Below, in pieces: positions 1 to 7,820 of a stretch of DNA of 64,000 nt (position 1 is the stretch's first letter; each line of letters begins with the position of its first letter). The notes beneath the pieces were generated by a model. It was given only the letters and a program-made list of their open reading frames with translations. It made no database searches and was not told where the DNA came from. The DNA comes from Armatimonadota bacterium. GTDB lineage: Bacteria > Armatimonadota > Fimbriimonadia > Fimbriimonadales > Fimbriimonadaceae. The stretch lies in the NCBI GenBank assembly GCA_027451905.1, contig DAIDHV010000001.1, positions 534,667 to 598,666 of the forward strand. Reading direction: 5' to 3'. The translations under genes were made by a program, and so were the position numbers.

Positions 1-632
1 CATGCCATCCCCTGTGGAATGTTTAGCAGTGCCCTCCAAACCTGAATTCGGTAGGGAGACCCTTTCATCAGAATCCCGATCGGCTTTTTGGGTGTCCCAT
101 GCATGAGTCGGCTCTTGATCTCCTCAATTTCTTCGATTTCTCCGGCCCGAGTCTCAACAAGGTGAGACATTGGCCAAGAGTTCTGAATCACTTCCGGGCC
201 GTCTTCAGCGGGAGACAAAAACGAGAAGTGGCAGACGCCTTTCCATGTTTTGCCAAGGATCGCGTCACCCAAGGGAGTTGTAAACTTGGCCCACCTTATT
301 TTGATTTCGCTGCCTCCAGCCCGATATTCACCGGGGGAGATGGATTCAATGCTTGTGAATAGATCGTGAAGCCGAGAAGAACTGGATAATCCCAGCTGCT
401 CGCTTACATGAAGGTTGGAATACCGGCTTAGCCGCAGTTTTGCCTCTTTGATCCGAAGCACGTCTAAAAACTCCTTGGGGGAAACACCAACCCCTTCCAC
501 AAACAGACGTTGCAGATGAAACTCACTGAGACCCACCTCTTGCCCAATCTCCTCTAAACAAGGATTTGCCAACTGATTGGCCTCTAAGTAGTTTAGGGCG
601 AGGGCAACCCTCTCAAATTGATGGCTATTCAA
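1..632 (-). CDS. Ada-like AraC-type regulator / O6-methylguanine-DNA methyltransferase (3' end outside window)
   Basis: This ORF runs off the left edge, so only about 210 residues are visible. Residues ~8-95 form an AraC-type helix-turn-helix region (EEIGQEVGLSEFHLQRLF, then SPGEYRAG). Residues ~100-180 resemble the methyltransferase N-terminal fold, and the visible end, YRIQVWRALLNIPQGMA, is the hallmark of the MGMT C-terminal domain. The acceptor-Cys PCHR motif would lie beyond position 1. Ada-family proteins repair alkylated guanine and activate the adaptive response. The N-terminal zinc methyl-phosphotriester domain of E. coli Ada is absent: the protein begins directly at the HTH. The start is TTG at 632, preceded by a stop one codon upstream and an AGGAG ten bases away. 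The gene is divergent from flgF. Confidence 0.85.
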   Translation of the reverse strand, partial: MNSHQFERVALALNYLEANQLANPCLEEIGQEVGLSEFHLQRLFVEGVGVSPKEFLDVLRIKEAKLRLSRYSNLHVSEQLGLSSSSRLHDLFTSIESISPGEYRAGGSEIKIRWAKFTTPLGDAILGKTWKGVCHFSFLSPAEDGPEVIQNSWPMSHLVETRAGEIEEIEEIKSRLMHGTPKKPIGILMKGSPYRIQVWRALLNIPQGMA

Positions 633-718
633 AACTTAAGGACTCCTGTATTTCAGTGTATTGTTTGAGGCTCCAACAAGCAATCCGATTCTTGCTAATG
701 TGAAATTGGACCCTATCT

Positions 719-739
719 TCAGCCCTGAATCAGGGCTGA
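719..739. promoter_or_regulatory. Perfect 10-bp-arm palindrome between ada-like gene and flgF
   Basis: TCAGCCCTGA and its exact reverse complement are separated by one A (729). The element lies 86 bp upstream of the Ada-like start and about 97 bp upstream of the flgF ATG. No T-tract follows on either strand, so it is not an ordinary terminator. A dyad-symmetric operator for the divergent genes is the simplest reading. A second 9-bp inverted pair, CTAGGTTCA (740-748) and TGAACCTAG (798-806), follows it. The regulator is unknown. Confidence 0.45.
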
Positions 740-835
740 CTAGGTTCAAAAATGCAAAACCTCAAGTAAATTGCAAGGTTGAAAGCAATATTGTCCCTGA
801 ACCTAGCAATTGTACGTGCCGATTCTGATATTGGG

Positions 836-1567
836 ATGAACCGTGGCATTTACTCAAGCGTAAGCAGCATGATCGGGCTGCAGACCTGGTTGGACGTAAC
901 CACCAACAACCTTGCCAACGCAAGCACCACCGGTTATAAGGCTGACGGACTTTCCTTTACCGATGCCCTATCCCAACAACTGTATGCCAATGCAGGATCG
1001 GGTCCTGCGATCGGATCCTTAGGATCTGGTGAAGTCCCCACCGGCGAGTTCACCAACTTCTCTCAGGGACCCATTCAGGCAACCGGAAACCCATTGGATG
1101 TTGCGATTGAAAACAATGATGGGATGTTCTCGGTTCAAACTCCCAATGGGGTGTCTTACACCAGAGACGGGGCTTTTTCCTTGAACCAAGACGGAACCCT
1201 TGTCAACTCCAGCGGATATCCCGTGTTAGACAATACGGGAAGGTCCATTTCGGTCCCTACAGGCGACATTCAGATTTCTTCGTCAGGCGAACTTAGCGTT
1301 CGCACAAGTCAGGGCGTCCATCAGGTTGCCCAAATCGGCGTATACAAGGGTGCTTTCTCTAAGTTAGGAAGCAACCTCTACTCAGGCACAGGCACGGAAG
1401 CTCTTACTTCGCCTAAGCTCACCTCTGGTGCATTGGAAGGATCCAATGTGAACGCAATCCAGGCATTAACCGACCTCATCAAGATCGGCCGCCTGTACGC
1501 GCTCGAGCAGAAAGCGGTCACTCAACAAGACACTTCTTCCAACAAACTCTTGCAGGCGGTTGGATAG
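836..1567 (+). CDS. flgF: Flagellar proximal rod protein FlgF
   Basis: This 243-residue protein belongs to the flagellar hook/basal-body rod family. It starts MNRGIYSSVSSM and carries the rod signature NNLANASTTGYKAD near residue 25. The C-terminal SGALEGSNVNAIQALTDLI helix packs against the N-terminal helix in rod polymers. FlgF forms part of the proximal rod and is exported by the flagellar type III system, which fits the lack of a Sec signal. The open frame extends upstream to a TTG at 779, but ATG 836 matches where family members begin. It is the first gene of the flagellar run, 17 nt ahead of flgG. Confidence 0.9.
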   Translation: MNRGIYSSVSSMIGLQTWLDVTTNNLANASTTGYKADGLSFTDALSQQLYANAGSGPAIGSLGSGEVPTGEFTNFSQGPIQATGNPLDVAIENNDGMFSVQTPNGVSYTRDGAFSLNQDGTLVNSSGYPVLDNTGRSISVPTGDIQISSSGELSVRTSQGVHQVAQIGVYKGAFSKLGSNLYSGTGTEALTSPKLTSGALEGSNVNAIQALTDLIKIGRLYALEQKAVTQQDTSSNKLLQAVG

Positions 1568-1584
1568 AACAATGAGAATCTTCT

Positions 1585-2373
1585 ATGATCCGAAGCTTAA
1601 CAACAGCCGCGACCGGCATGGCCGCTCAGCAATATAACCTCGACGTTATCTCTAACAATCTCGCTAACGTCAACACAACTGGTTTCAAGTCTCAAAGAGC
1701 TGAGTTCCAAGACATCATCTATCAAACGATGAGGGGGTCTGGGACCTCAGTTGATGGAACTGTCTCTCAGCCTCAAGCCCTTCAGGTTGGCCTTGGCACA
1801 AGGCTCGCTGCCACAAGTAGCGATTTCTCCGAAGGCTCTATTCAAGTCACAAGCAATCCGTTGGACCTCGCCATCATTGGAAACGGATTCTTCCAGGTCA
1901 CCGGCCCGAATGGTCAGACCATGTACACAAGGGATGGAAGCTTTAAAACAAACTCTCAGGGCTTGTTGGTAACGTCTGACGGATACCCGGTTGCGGGAGA
2001 CCTTACCGTCCCTAGCGGTGCCACGTCAGTCAGCATCTCCTCGGGAGGAGTTGTCTCTGCAACGGTTGCTGGCCAAAGCACTCCTCAGCAGGTTGGACAA
2101 ATCCAAATTGTAACCTTCCCTAACCCAGGTGGGCTTGTTCGAGAAGGCAATAACTTGTTCTCGGCAGGAGGCGCCAGCGGTCAGCCAACTCCAACCACAG
2201 CTGGTCAAAACGGAGCTGGAAGCATCCAGAGCGGAGCCTTGGAAGGAAGCAATGTGCAAGTTGTCGACGCGATGGTACAGATGATCGAAGCCCAAAGAGC
2301 TTACGAAATCAACTCGAAAGCTATCACCACTTCTAGCCAAATGATGCAGACCCTCGAGAACCTGGTGCAGTAA
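1585..2373 (+). CDS. flgG: Flagellar distal rod protein FlgG
   Basis: This 262-residue distal rod protein starts MIRSLTTAATGMAAQQ, has the rod signature NNLANVNTTGFKSQRAEFQD, and a central GNGFFQV...YTRDGSF block typical of FlgG. It ends SGALEGSNVQVVDAMVQMIEAQRAYEINSKAI, the most conserved FlgG region (given here as a family description, not one motif). The length is that of standard FlgG. It is an axial protein exported by the flagellar type III apparatus that links the proximal rod to the hook. Its TAA stop overlaps the ATG of flgA by one base, implying translational coupling. Confidence 0.95.
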   Translation: MIRSLTTAATGMAAQQYNLDVISNNLANVNTTGFKSQRAEFQDIIYQTMRGSGTSVDGTVSQPQALQVGLGTRLAATSSDFSEGSIQVTSNPLDLAIIGNGFFQVTGPNGQTMYTRDGSFKTNSQGLLVTSDGYPVAGDLTVPSGATSVSISSGGVVSATVAGQSTPQQVGQIQIVTFPNPGGLVREGNNLFSAGGASGQPTPTTAGQNGAGSIQSGALEGSNVQVVDAMVQMIEAQRAYEINSKAITTSSQMMQTLENLVQ

Positions 2374-3647
2374 TGGTCTTGAGTTCTCCAGCCCTGACCC
2401 CTTACCAAAAAACCTCCCTTGAAATCAAGGGAGGCGGGTACTTTCGGCTTCTTGATCGTGGCCATATCGTCTATGCCAAAAAAGGCTCACTCCTTGTTCG
2501 GCTGGGTGAGGTGATGTTTGGCACCGCCCACCTTTTACCAACTGTGTCCGCCCCCAAAGGCACACTGGCCCTTGAGGTTTCTGGCGACGGGATCATCTAT
2601 TCCAAAACATCAAGCGGCAAGAGCGAAGTTGGCAGGATCGTTCTTGCCGTCTTTCCCGCCTCGGAAATTATGGGTACCTATCATGGCTATCTGACAGCTG
2701 ATGACCGCCCATCGCTTGCCTATCCAAACCAGCTTGGGGCAGGAACCTTGGTTCAGATCACCAATTCCCCTCCCCATCCGTGGATCAAATCACACCCTTC
2801 CGAGGCGGTTCACAAGATTGATCATCCTAAAATCACCAAGAAGTTGGAGGCTGTTGCCGACTATAAGTCGCCTCAAAAGTCGAGCCAGCAAGCTCCCAAG
2901 GCGCTTGGTCAACAACCGTCTCCGGGCGCAGCATCAACTTCATCGAAGCAGGTTGAAATTATTGTCCATCCTCAGTGCAGAGTGACCAGCCAAAGATTTA
3001 CCTTTGCCGACATCGCAGATGTCACCGGTCCCTCCAATTTAGTGGATGCAGTTGACAAAACCTTTGCCGGATATGCGCCATCTCTTGGCTTTAGCCGCCA
3101 AATTGATAAAGGACTTTTGATGCTGAGGCTGATGGGTGCTCATCTGAATCCTAATCAAGTTGATTTAGTTGTTCCTCCCGGAGCCACTGTGGAGCTCAGT
3201 CATCAAACCCTCAGTTCTGATGAACTCTTGGCCTACGGATTAAGCGCAATCGCCCCATTAACCGGAGGGATCACAAAGTACGGACCCATCTACCCCGTGC
3301 AGCCGCTGACGATTCCAAATGGCAAGGTTGATATTGAAACCTCAAACCCGATGCCGTCTGGCACTGCCGGCTATTTTGTGACCGTAACCGCTTCAGAAAA
3401 TGGAGAGATCATCGGAACCAGATCCATCTCCTTGGGCCCAGTCCCTGGTTCGATCAGCGTTCGCGCCGGCGATCCCGTGACCGTCACCCTGAAGGCGGGC
3501 TATGCCACTGTGACAGTCCCAGGAACAGTTGTCAACCAAGCTTTCTTGGGCCAAACCGTACAAGTTCGAATCACATCGGTTAGCGACCACCCTACCATTC
3601 AATCTGGAATCCTCACCAGTTCCAATTCCGTCCAGGTGAAACTATGA
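2373..3647 (+). CDS. flgA: FlgA P-ring assembly chaperone with an N-terminal FlgG-like extension
   Basis: At 424 residues this is far longer than ordinary FlgA (~220-240). Residues ~190-424 hold the FlgA/SAF region (FTFADIADVTG, a central VPPGATVEL, and C-terminal VRAGDPVTV...VTVPGTVVNQAFLGQTVQVR), which in known systems chaperones P-ring (FlgI) assembly in the periplasm. Residues ~15-130 instead follow the middle of FlgG segment by segment: GGGYFRL, YAKKGSL, SGDGIIYS, GRIVLAVFP, then a LGAGTLVQ end. A Pro/Gln/Ser/Lys-rich linker joins the parts. No Sec signal peptide is visible at the N-terminus, unlike normal FlgA. It overlaps flgG by 1 nt and flgH by 4 nt. Confidence 0.85.
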   Translation: MVLSSPALTPYQKTSLEIKGGGYFRLLDRGHIVYAKKGSLLVRLGEVMFGTAHLLPTVSAPKGTLALEVSGDGIIYSKTSSGKSEVGRIVLAVFPASEIMGTYHGYLTADDRPSLAYPNQLGAGTLVQITNSPPHPWIKSHPSEAVHKIDHPKITKKLEAVADYKSPQKSSQQAPKALGQQPSPGAASTSSKQVEIIVHPQCRVTSQRFTFADIADVTGPSNLVDAVDKTFAGYAPSLGFSRQIDKGLLMLRLMGAHLNPNQVDLVVPPGATVELSHQTLSSDELLAYGLSAIAPLTGGITKYGPIYPVQPLTIPNGKVDIETSNPMPSGTAGYFVTVTASENGEIIGTRSISLGPVPGSISVRAGDPVTVTLKAGYATVTVPGTVVNQAFLGQTVQVRITSVSDHPTIQSGILTSSNSVQVKL

Positions 3648-4246
3648 AAAAAATACCCTTCATCCTTCTTCTTCTTCTTTCCACCACCGCCCTGGTGTTT
3701 GCCCAATCAGAATCTGCAGCCGATAAAGCCGGCGATCTCTTTGCTCACCACAAATACCAAAATCCATTTTGGGACCGCGTTGGAAGGAAAAAGGGTGACA
3801 TCATCACCGTGATCATTTCGGAAAACTCCAGTTCTAGCTATACGGCTTCAACTTCTCTCAGCAAAAAGGATTCAAACTCGGCAACCGATGGCATTCCTTT
3901 GCTTCAGGGCCTGATTTCTGCCTTGAGCACTGGCTCTTCTAGTAGCAATGCAGGAACAGGAACAACAAGCGCAACCGGACAGCTGACCGCACAGATGGCA
4001 GTTGAAGTTAAAGAAGTGCTGGCAAACGGAAACTTAGTCATCGAAGGCAAACGCACGATTACTACCAATCGAAATTCACAAACATTTGTCCTTTCTGGCG
4101 TGATTCGGCCCGATGACGTTCTCTCAAACAACACGGTTCTCAGCCAAAACATTCAGCGGTTTCGCATTTCCGTCCAAGGCAAGGGCAGCATCCAAGCCCG
4201 CCAAAGACGAGGAATCTTGACGAGAATCCTAGACTGGTTGTTCTAA
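3644..4246 (+). CDS. flgH: Flagellar L-ring protein FlgH
   Basis: This 200-residue L-ring subunit begins with a clear signal peptide (MKKIPFILLLLLSTTALVFA). The FlgH core GDIITVIISENSSSSYTAST lies at ~50-70, and NLVIEGKRTI with a VLSGVIRPDDV-type segment at ~130-170. It ends GILTRILDWLF. FlgH forms the bushing of the basal body in the outer membrane, so it implies a diderm envelope. FlgH is usually a lipoprotein, but this protein has no cysteine and a type-I-like AQ cleavage site. It overlaps flgA by 4 nt and flgI follows after one base. Confidence 0.93.
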   Translation: MKKIPFILLLLLSTTALVFAQSESAADKAGDLFAHHKYQNPFWDRVGRKKGDIITVIISENSSSSYTASTSLSKKDSNSATDGIPLLQGLISALSTGSSSSNAGTGTTSATGQLTAQMAVEVKEVLANGNLVIEGKRTITTNRNSQTFVLSGVIRPDDVLSNNTVLSQNIQRFRISVQGKGSIQARQRRGILTRILDWLF

Positions 4247-4247
4247 C

Positions 4248-5522
4248 ATGAAGATCTCTTTTGCTACTCTTGCATCGTTGGCCCTGATTTTGGCACCGCT
4301 TTCTGGATTAGCCCAGGCTGCACCGCAAACAGTTCAGCAGCCTGCAACCCAGGCCGGACCTAGCCCCGCGCAGATCGCGGCTGAGCAAAAATGGCTTGCC
4401 CACGAAGCAAGAATTCAGGCCGCCAAGCAACAGGCGCTGCGAAATCAGATTGAGCAAGTTAACCGCGATGGACTTCCTGTGCGGATTGGAACTATTGCCC
4501 ATTTTCGAGGTGCCAGAGACTTTCAGCTATCGGGCATTGGCTTAGTTGTTGGACTTCAAAATACGGGTGATACCCAAAAATCGGCGCTGACCCAAACCCT
4601 ATACGCCAACTACTTTAAGAGCCATAACCTAACGGTAGATCCAAGCACAGTCAAGGCTCTCAATGTAGCCCTGGTTGAAGTAACGGCGACAATGCCAGCT
4701 TTTAGCAAACCAGGAACCCTGATGGATGTTACGGTTTCCTCCATTGCCGACGCCAAGAGCCTTCAGGGAGGAACCCTCATCATGACCCCCTTGTATGACG
4801 CGGCTAGTAACTCTACCGTCATTGCGTCTGCCCAAGGTCCATTATCCTTAGGTGGATTTTCGGCTGGTGCCAACGGCAGCAGCGTGCAAAGCAACGCCGT
4901 CAATGTAGGCAGAATCCCCGGCGGCGGAGAAGTCCAAACCCGTATCAATAGCCAAGTTGTCTTTGAAGACAACAATCATCAAGTTTTGTACCTTGACCTT
5001 GATGACCCCGACGCCGATACCGTAAGCCGCGTTGTTCGCGCTATTCAAAATTTCAACATGCAGATGCACCCCTACGCAGTGGACAACACAACCGTTGCCA
5101 TCACCGTGCCTCCGGGTATGGATCCTGAAACCGCGATGGGCAAGATTGCCCAGGTAGAAGTCAATGTTCTCATTCCCGCTCGAGTGGTTATCAACGAGAG
5201 AACCGGCACAGTGGTTGTGGGTGGAGACGTTCGCTTAGGACCAGCCATGATTGTGAGCGGAAGCCTAAACGTGCAGATTGACACTTCCAATCAAGTGGTA
5301 CAGCCTAACCCCTTTAGCCAGGGCCAGACCGCAAGTCAATCCAACAGTCAGGTTTCGGCTGGTCAGGATACGGCAAAAGTTGCGGTCATCCCAACTCAAT
5401 CTACGGTTGCTGACCTTGCCAGGATTTTTCAAGCCCTTCAGCTTAAGCCCAACGACGTCATCCAGATTCTGCAGTTGCTTCAGCAACAGGGTGCACTGAA
5501 GGCAAGGATCGTTCTGCAATGA
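4248..5522 (+). CDS. flgI: Flagellar P-ring protein FlgI
   Basis: This 424-residue P-ring subunit has a Sec signal peptide ending near AQAAPQ. An Ala/Gln-rich helical stretch (~25-70) follows, then conserved FlgI segments: GIGLVVGLQNTGD, VALVEVTATMPAF, LDVTVSSIADAKSLQGGTL (a family block), VNVGRIPGGG and INERTGTVVVGGDVRLGP. The C-terminus LARIFQALQLKPNDVIQILQ is typical. FlgI assembles around the rod in the peptidoglycan layer with help from FlgA, two genes upstream. The length is slightly above the usual ~370 because of the N-terminal helical stretch. It overlaps flgJ by 4 nt. Confidence 0.95.
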   Translation: MKISFATLASLALILAPLSGLAQAAPQTVQQPATQAGPSPAQIAAEQKWLAHEARIQAAKQQALRNQIEQVNRDGLPVRIGTIAHFRGARDFQLSGIGLVVGLQNTGDTQKSALTQTLYANYFKSHNLTVDPSTVKALNVALVEVTATMPAFSKPGTLMDVTVSSIADAKSLQGGTLIMTPLYDAASNSTVIASAQGPLSLGGFSAGANGSSVQSNAVNVGRIPGGGEVQTRINSQVVFEDNNHQVLYLDLDDPDADTVSRVVRAIQNFNMQMHPYAVDNTTVAITVPPGMDPETAMGKIAQVEVNVLIPARVVINERTGTVVVGGDVRLGPAMIVSGSLNVQIDTSNQVVQPNPFSQGQTASQSNSQVSAGQDTAKVAVIPTQSTVADLARIFQALQLKPNDVIQILQLLQQQGALKARIVLQ

Positions 5523-5872
5523 TTCCTTCTGTGATGGATCCCGCCTTTGCCGCCGCAACCATTAAGCCAAAATTGGCGGAGCTGCGCAAATCAACCGATC
5601 AACTTCAAGCCATGTTTGTCGAAGAGCTGGTGAAGGAAATGAGGAAAGGAGCTGGCGGAGAAATGAGCCAGATGACAGGCGGTGACATTTACAACGGAAT
5701 GATCAACCAAACCCTTTCCGAAACCATCAGCAAGCAATCTGATCTTGGAATCAGCGACATGCTTTATGGCCAGCTTTCAAAAACCGCAATCCAGCAAGTT
5801 GAGGGTCAAGCCCTTATTGCCCATAGTCAACAAACTCAGCCGACATCGGCTGTTCAACCAGATAAAAAATGA
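5519..5872 (+). CDS. flgJ: Rod-binding protein, FlgJ N-terminal domain only
   Basis: This 117-residue protein matches only the FlgJ N-terminal rod-binding domain (LQAMFVEELVKEMRKGAGG, then GGDIYNGMINQTLSETISKQ, then LGISDMLYGQL). It acts as a cap or scaffold for rod assembly. The C-terminal muramidase domain of proteobacterial FlgJ is absent, as in many other phyla, so another peptidoglycan hydrolase must open the wall. The C-terminus is a short Gln/Ser/Thr-rich tail. It overlaps both flgI and flgN by 4 nt (ATGA-type junctions). Confidence 0.88.
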   Translation: MIPSVMDPAFAAATIKPKLAELRKSTDQLQAMFVEELVKEMRKGAGGEMSQMTGGDIYNGMINQTLSETISKQSDLGISDMLYGQLSKTAIQQVEGQALIAHSQQTQPTSAVQPDKK

Positions 5873-6363
5873 AATCAAGAGAACTTCAAACCCTTTGGTG
5901 GGACTGGCTCGGTACCAGCGAGCGACTCCTGCGATCTCTTCATGAGCAGACAGCTGCCCTGATTTTAAGAGACGTTGGAAGAGTAGAACGCCTTCAGCCC
6001 GAAATCAACTCTCTCACCGAAAAACTCGGATCAATCGACGCCGCTGCCGTGGCTTGCGTGATTAAACTGGCCGAAGAATTGGATACAGAACCCAAGCTTC
6101 GAAGTTTGTCGCAGGCGCTTGAAAAAGCCGAAGCACAGCAGCTCCATGGCCTTGGAAATCGGGTTGGAGTTGCCGCCCGCAACGTTCAAACCGTGATTGA
6201 AAAGAACAAGGCCTTGTTAGAAAACGAGATGACCTACGTGAATGGCACTTTAACCTTGCTGGCGCGAACTGCGGCAGTTAAGGAAAGAGGATACACCGGC
6301 GCGGGCCGACCTTCAACCAAAGCCGCCGTGCAGGTGACCGTAGCCGTAGACACCGCCGCCTAA
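5869..6363 (+). CDS. flgN: FlgN-like flagellar export chaperone
   Basis: This 164-residue, mostly helical protein has the FlgN layout: long amphipathic helices, a central LALIL-like segment (TAALILRDVGRVERLQPEI), and a C-terminal segment resembling YVNGTLTLLARTAAVKERGYTG, which corresponds to the substrate-binding helix. FlgN chaperones keep FlgK and FlgL unfolded for type III export. Position supports the call, since it lies directly between flgJ and flgK, and flgK begins 14 nt after its stop. Sequence conservation in this family is low, so the assignment rests on helical pattern, length and context together. Confidence 0.78.
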   Translation: MKSRELQTLWWDWLGTSERLLRSLHEQTAALILRDVGRVERLQPEINSLTEKLGSIDAAAVACVIKLAEELDTEPKLRSLSQALEKAEAQQLHGLGNRVGVAARNVQTVIEKNKALLENEMTYVNGTLTLLARTAAVKERGYTGAGRPSTKAAVQVTVAVDTAA

Positions 6364-6377
6364 AAAAGGAAAAAATC

Positions 6378-7754
6378 ATGCCAAGCACCTTCCAAAGCAT
6401 TGACATCGCCAGTTCAGCGTTAAGCGCCCTTCAACAGGCGCTTGACGTGACCGGCCAAAACGTCTCCAATGTCAATACGCCTGGGTATACGCGTGAAGTT
6501 GCTAACTTCGTACAGAACCCATCCAGCAGCATTTGGGACTCTCAGGGCCAGCAATGGCTTGGAAACGGAGTTGGTATTGCCGACGTCACCAGGGTTCAAA
6601 GTGGGTATTTGGTTGCCCTTCAAAACAGTAACGCGTCTGATCTTGGCAAGACCACTGCTCAACTTTCCGGCAGTCAGCAGGTTCAATCTGTCTTCAATGA
6701 GCCAAGCACCACTGGCATCAACAGCGCGTTAAGCAGCTTCTTTAATGCTTGGTCTGCCCTGAGCTCGAACCCTTCCGATCCTGGCACCCTGACTCAGGTC
6801 CAACAGGCAGGAGAAAACCTTACCAATTTGGTTAGCGGGAATTACACCAATTTGGCTAACTTGCAAATCCAAAACAAGTCTCAGATTCAGGGCACTATTA
6901 CCCAAATCCAAACATTGGCTAATCAAATTGGCCAGTTGAATCAGCAGATTGGGCAATGGGCAGGACCAACCCCACCCAATTCATTGATGGACCAGCGAGA
7001 CCAAGCCGTGAATCAGCTTAGCCAGCTTGTCGACATCCACACCACCAGCATGCCCAACGGAGAAGTGGGAATCGCCGTCAATCAATTTGATTTGGTGGAT
7101 TCAGCAGGCGCCCACACTTTCCCAACTCAGGTCAATGCTGCAACCGGAACTGTTTCTGATGGAGTGTCTAACTACAACGTTTACGGGGGCCAGTTAGCGG
7201 GAGAAATGAACTTCCAAAACAACATCGTCTCGGCTCAGGCAGGGTTAGACAATCTGGCAAATACATTAAGAACCTCGGTGAACGCCCTCACAACCACGGG
7301 AACCAATTCTCTTGGTGCAACCGGCCAGAACTTTTTTCAGGCAGGAGTTGGCATCACGGGTGCGGCTCAGTTTGCATTGGATCCTGCCATTCTTTCCAAT
7401 CCCGGCGCGATTCCGGCAGGAGTCTCCGGCAAATCAGGTGATGGGGGCCTTGCCGAGCAGGTTTTTCAGCTTCAAAATGCCAGCCAAGCCAGCCTTGGCA
7501 ATGTTTCGATTACTAATTACTACCAAAACTTAGTCACCGGCATTGGGCAGCAAGTCAGCAATATGCAATCCCTGAAAAGCTCTCAAACTGCGGTTTCTTC
7601 TCAAATCCAAAGTCAAATCCAAAGCATCAGTGGGGTCAACATGGATACAGAAATGGCAAGCATGTTGAAGTACCAGCAGGCTTACGCGGCGGCGGCAAAA
7701 TCCTTGAGCATTGCAAGCCAAAACTTGCAGTCTCTCATCGCAATGGTGCCGTAG
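6378..7754 (+). CDS. flgK: Flagellar hook-associated protein 1 FlgK
   Basis: This 458-residue junction protein has the rod/hook signature near the N-terminus (SALQQALDVTGQNVSNVNTPGYTRE, a family block) and a C-terminal helix of the type MDTEMASMLKYQQAYAAAAK. FlgK forms the first hook-filament junction zone. It is rather short for the family (commonly 450-650), implying a small variable domain between the D1 helices. A RBS-like AAAAGGAAAAA precedes ATG 6378. It is exported without a Sec signal. FlgL follows after a 66-nt gap, the widest within the structural part of this operon. Confidence 0.93.
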   Translation: MPSTFQSIDIASSALSALQQALDVTGQNVSNVNTPGYTREVANFVQNPSSSIWDSQGQQWLGNGVGIADVTRVQSGYLVALQNSNASDLGKTTAQLSGSQQVQSVFNEPSTTGINSALSSFFNAWSALSSNPSDPGTLTQVQQAGENLTNLVSGNYTNLANLQIQNKSQIQGTITQIQTLANQIGQLNQQIGQWAGPTPPNSLMDQRDQAVNQLSQLVDIHTTSMPNGEVGIAVNQFDLVDSAGAHTFPTQVNAATGTVSDGVSNYNVYGGQLAGEMNFQNNIVSAQAGLDNLANTLRTSVNALTTTGTNSLGATGQNFFQAGVGITGAAQFALDPAILSNPGAIPAGVSGKSGDGGLAEQVFQLQNASQASLGNVSITNYYQNLVTGIGQQVSNMQSLKSSQTAVSSQIQSQIQSISGVNMDTEMASMLKYQQAYAAAAKSLSIASQNLQSLIAMVP

Positions 7755-7820
7755 CTAGGTAAAGACTTGAGGTTTTTTATCCGAAAATAGTAGAAAGGCA
7801 CGTAATTTTACGAGGCAAAC

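Noticed and set aside
99-362. Plus-strand ORF inside the Ada-like gene
   Set aside because: The minus-strand frame has clear HTH and methyltransferase motifs; the plus frame has none.
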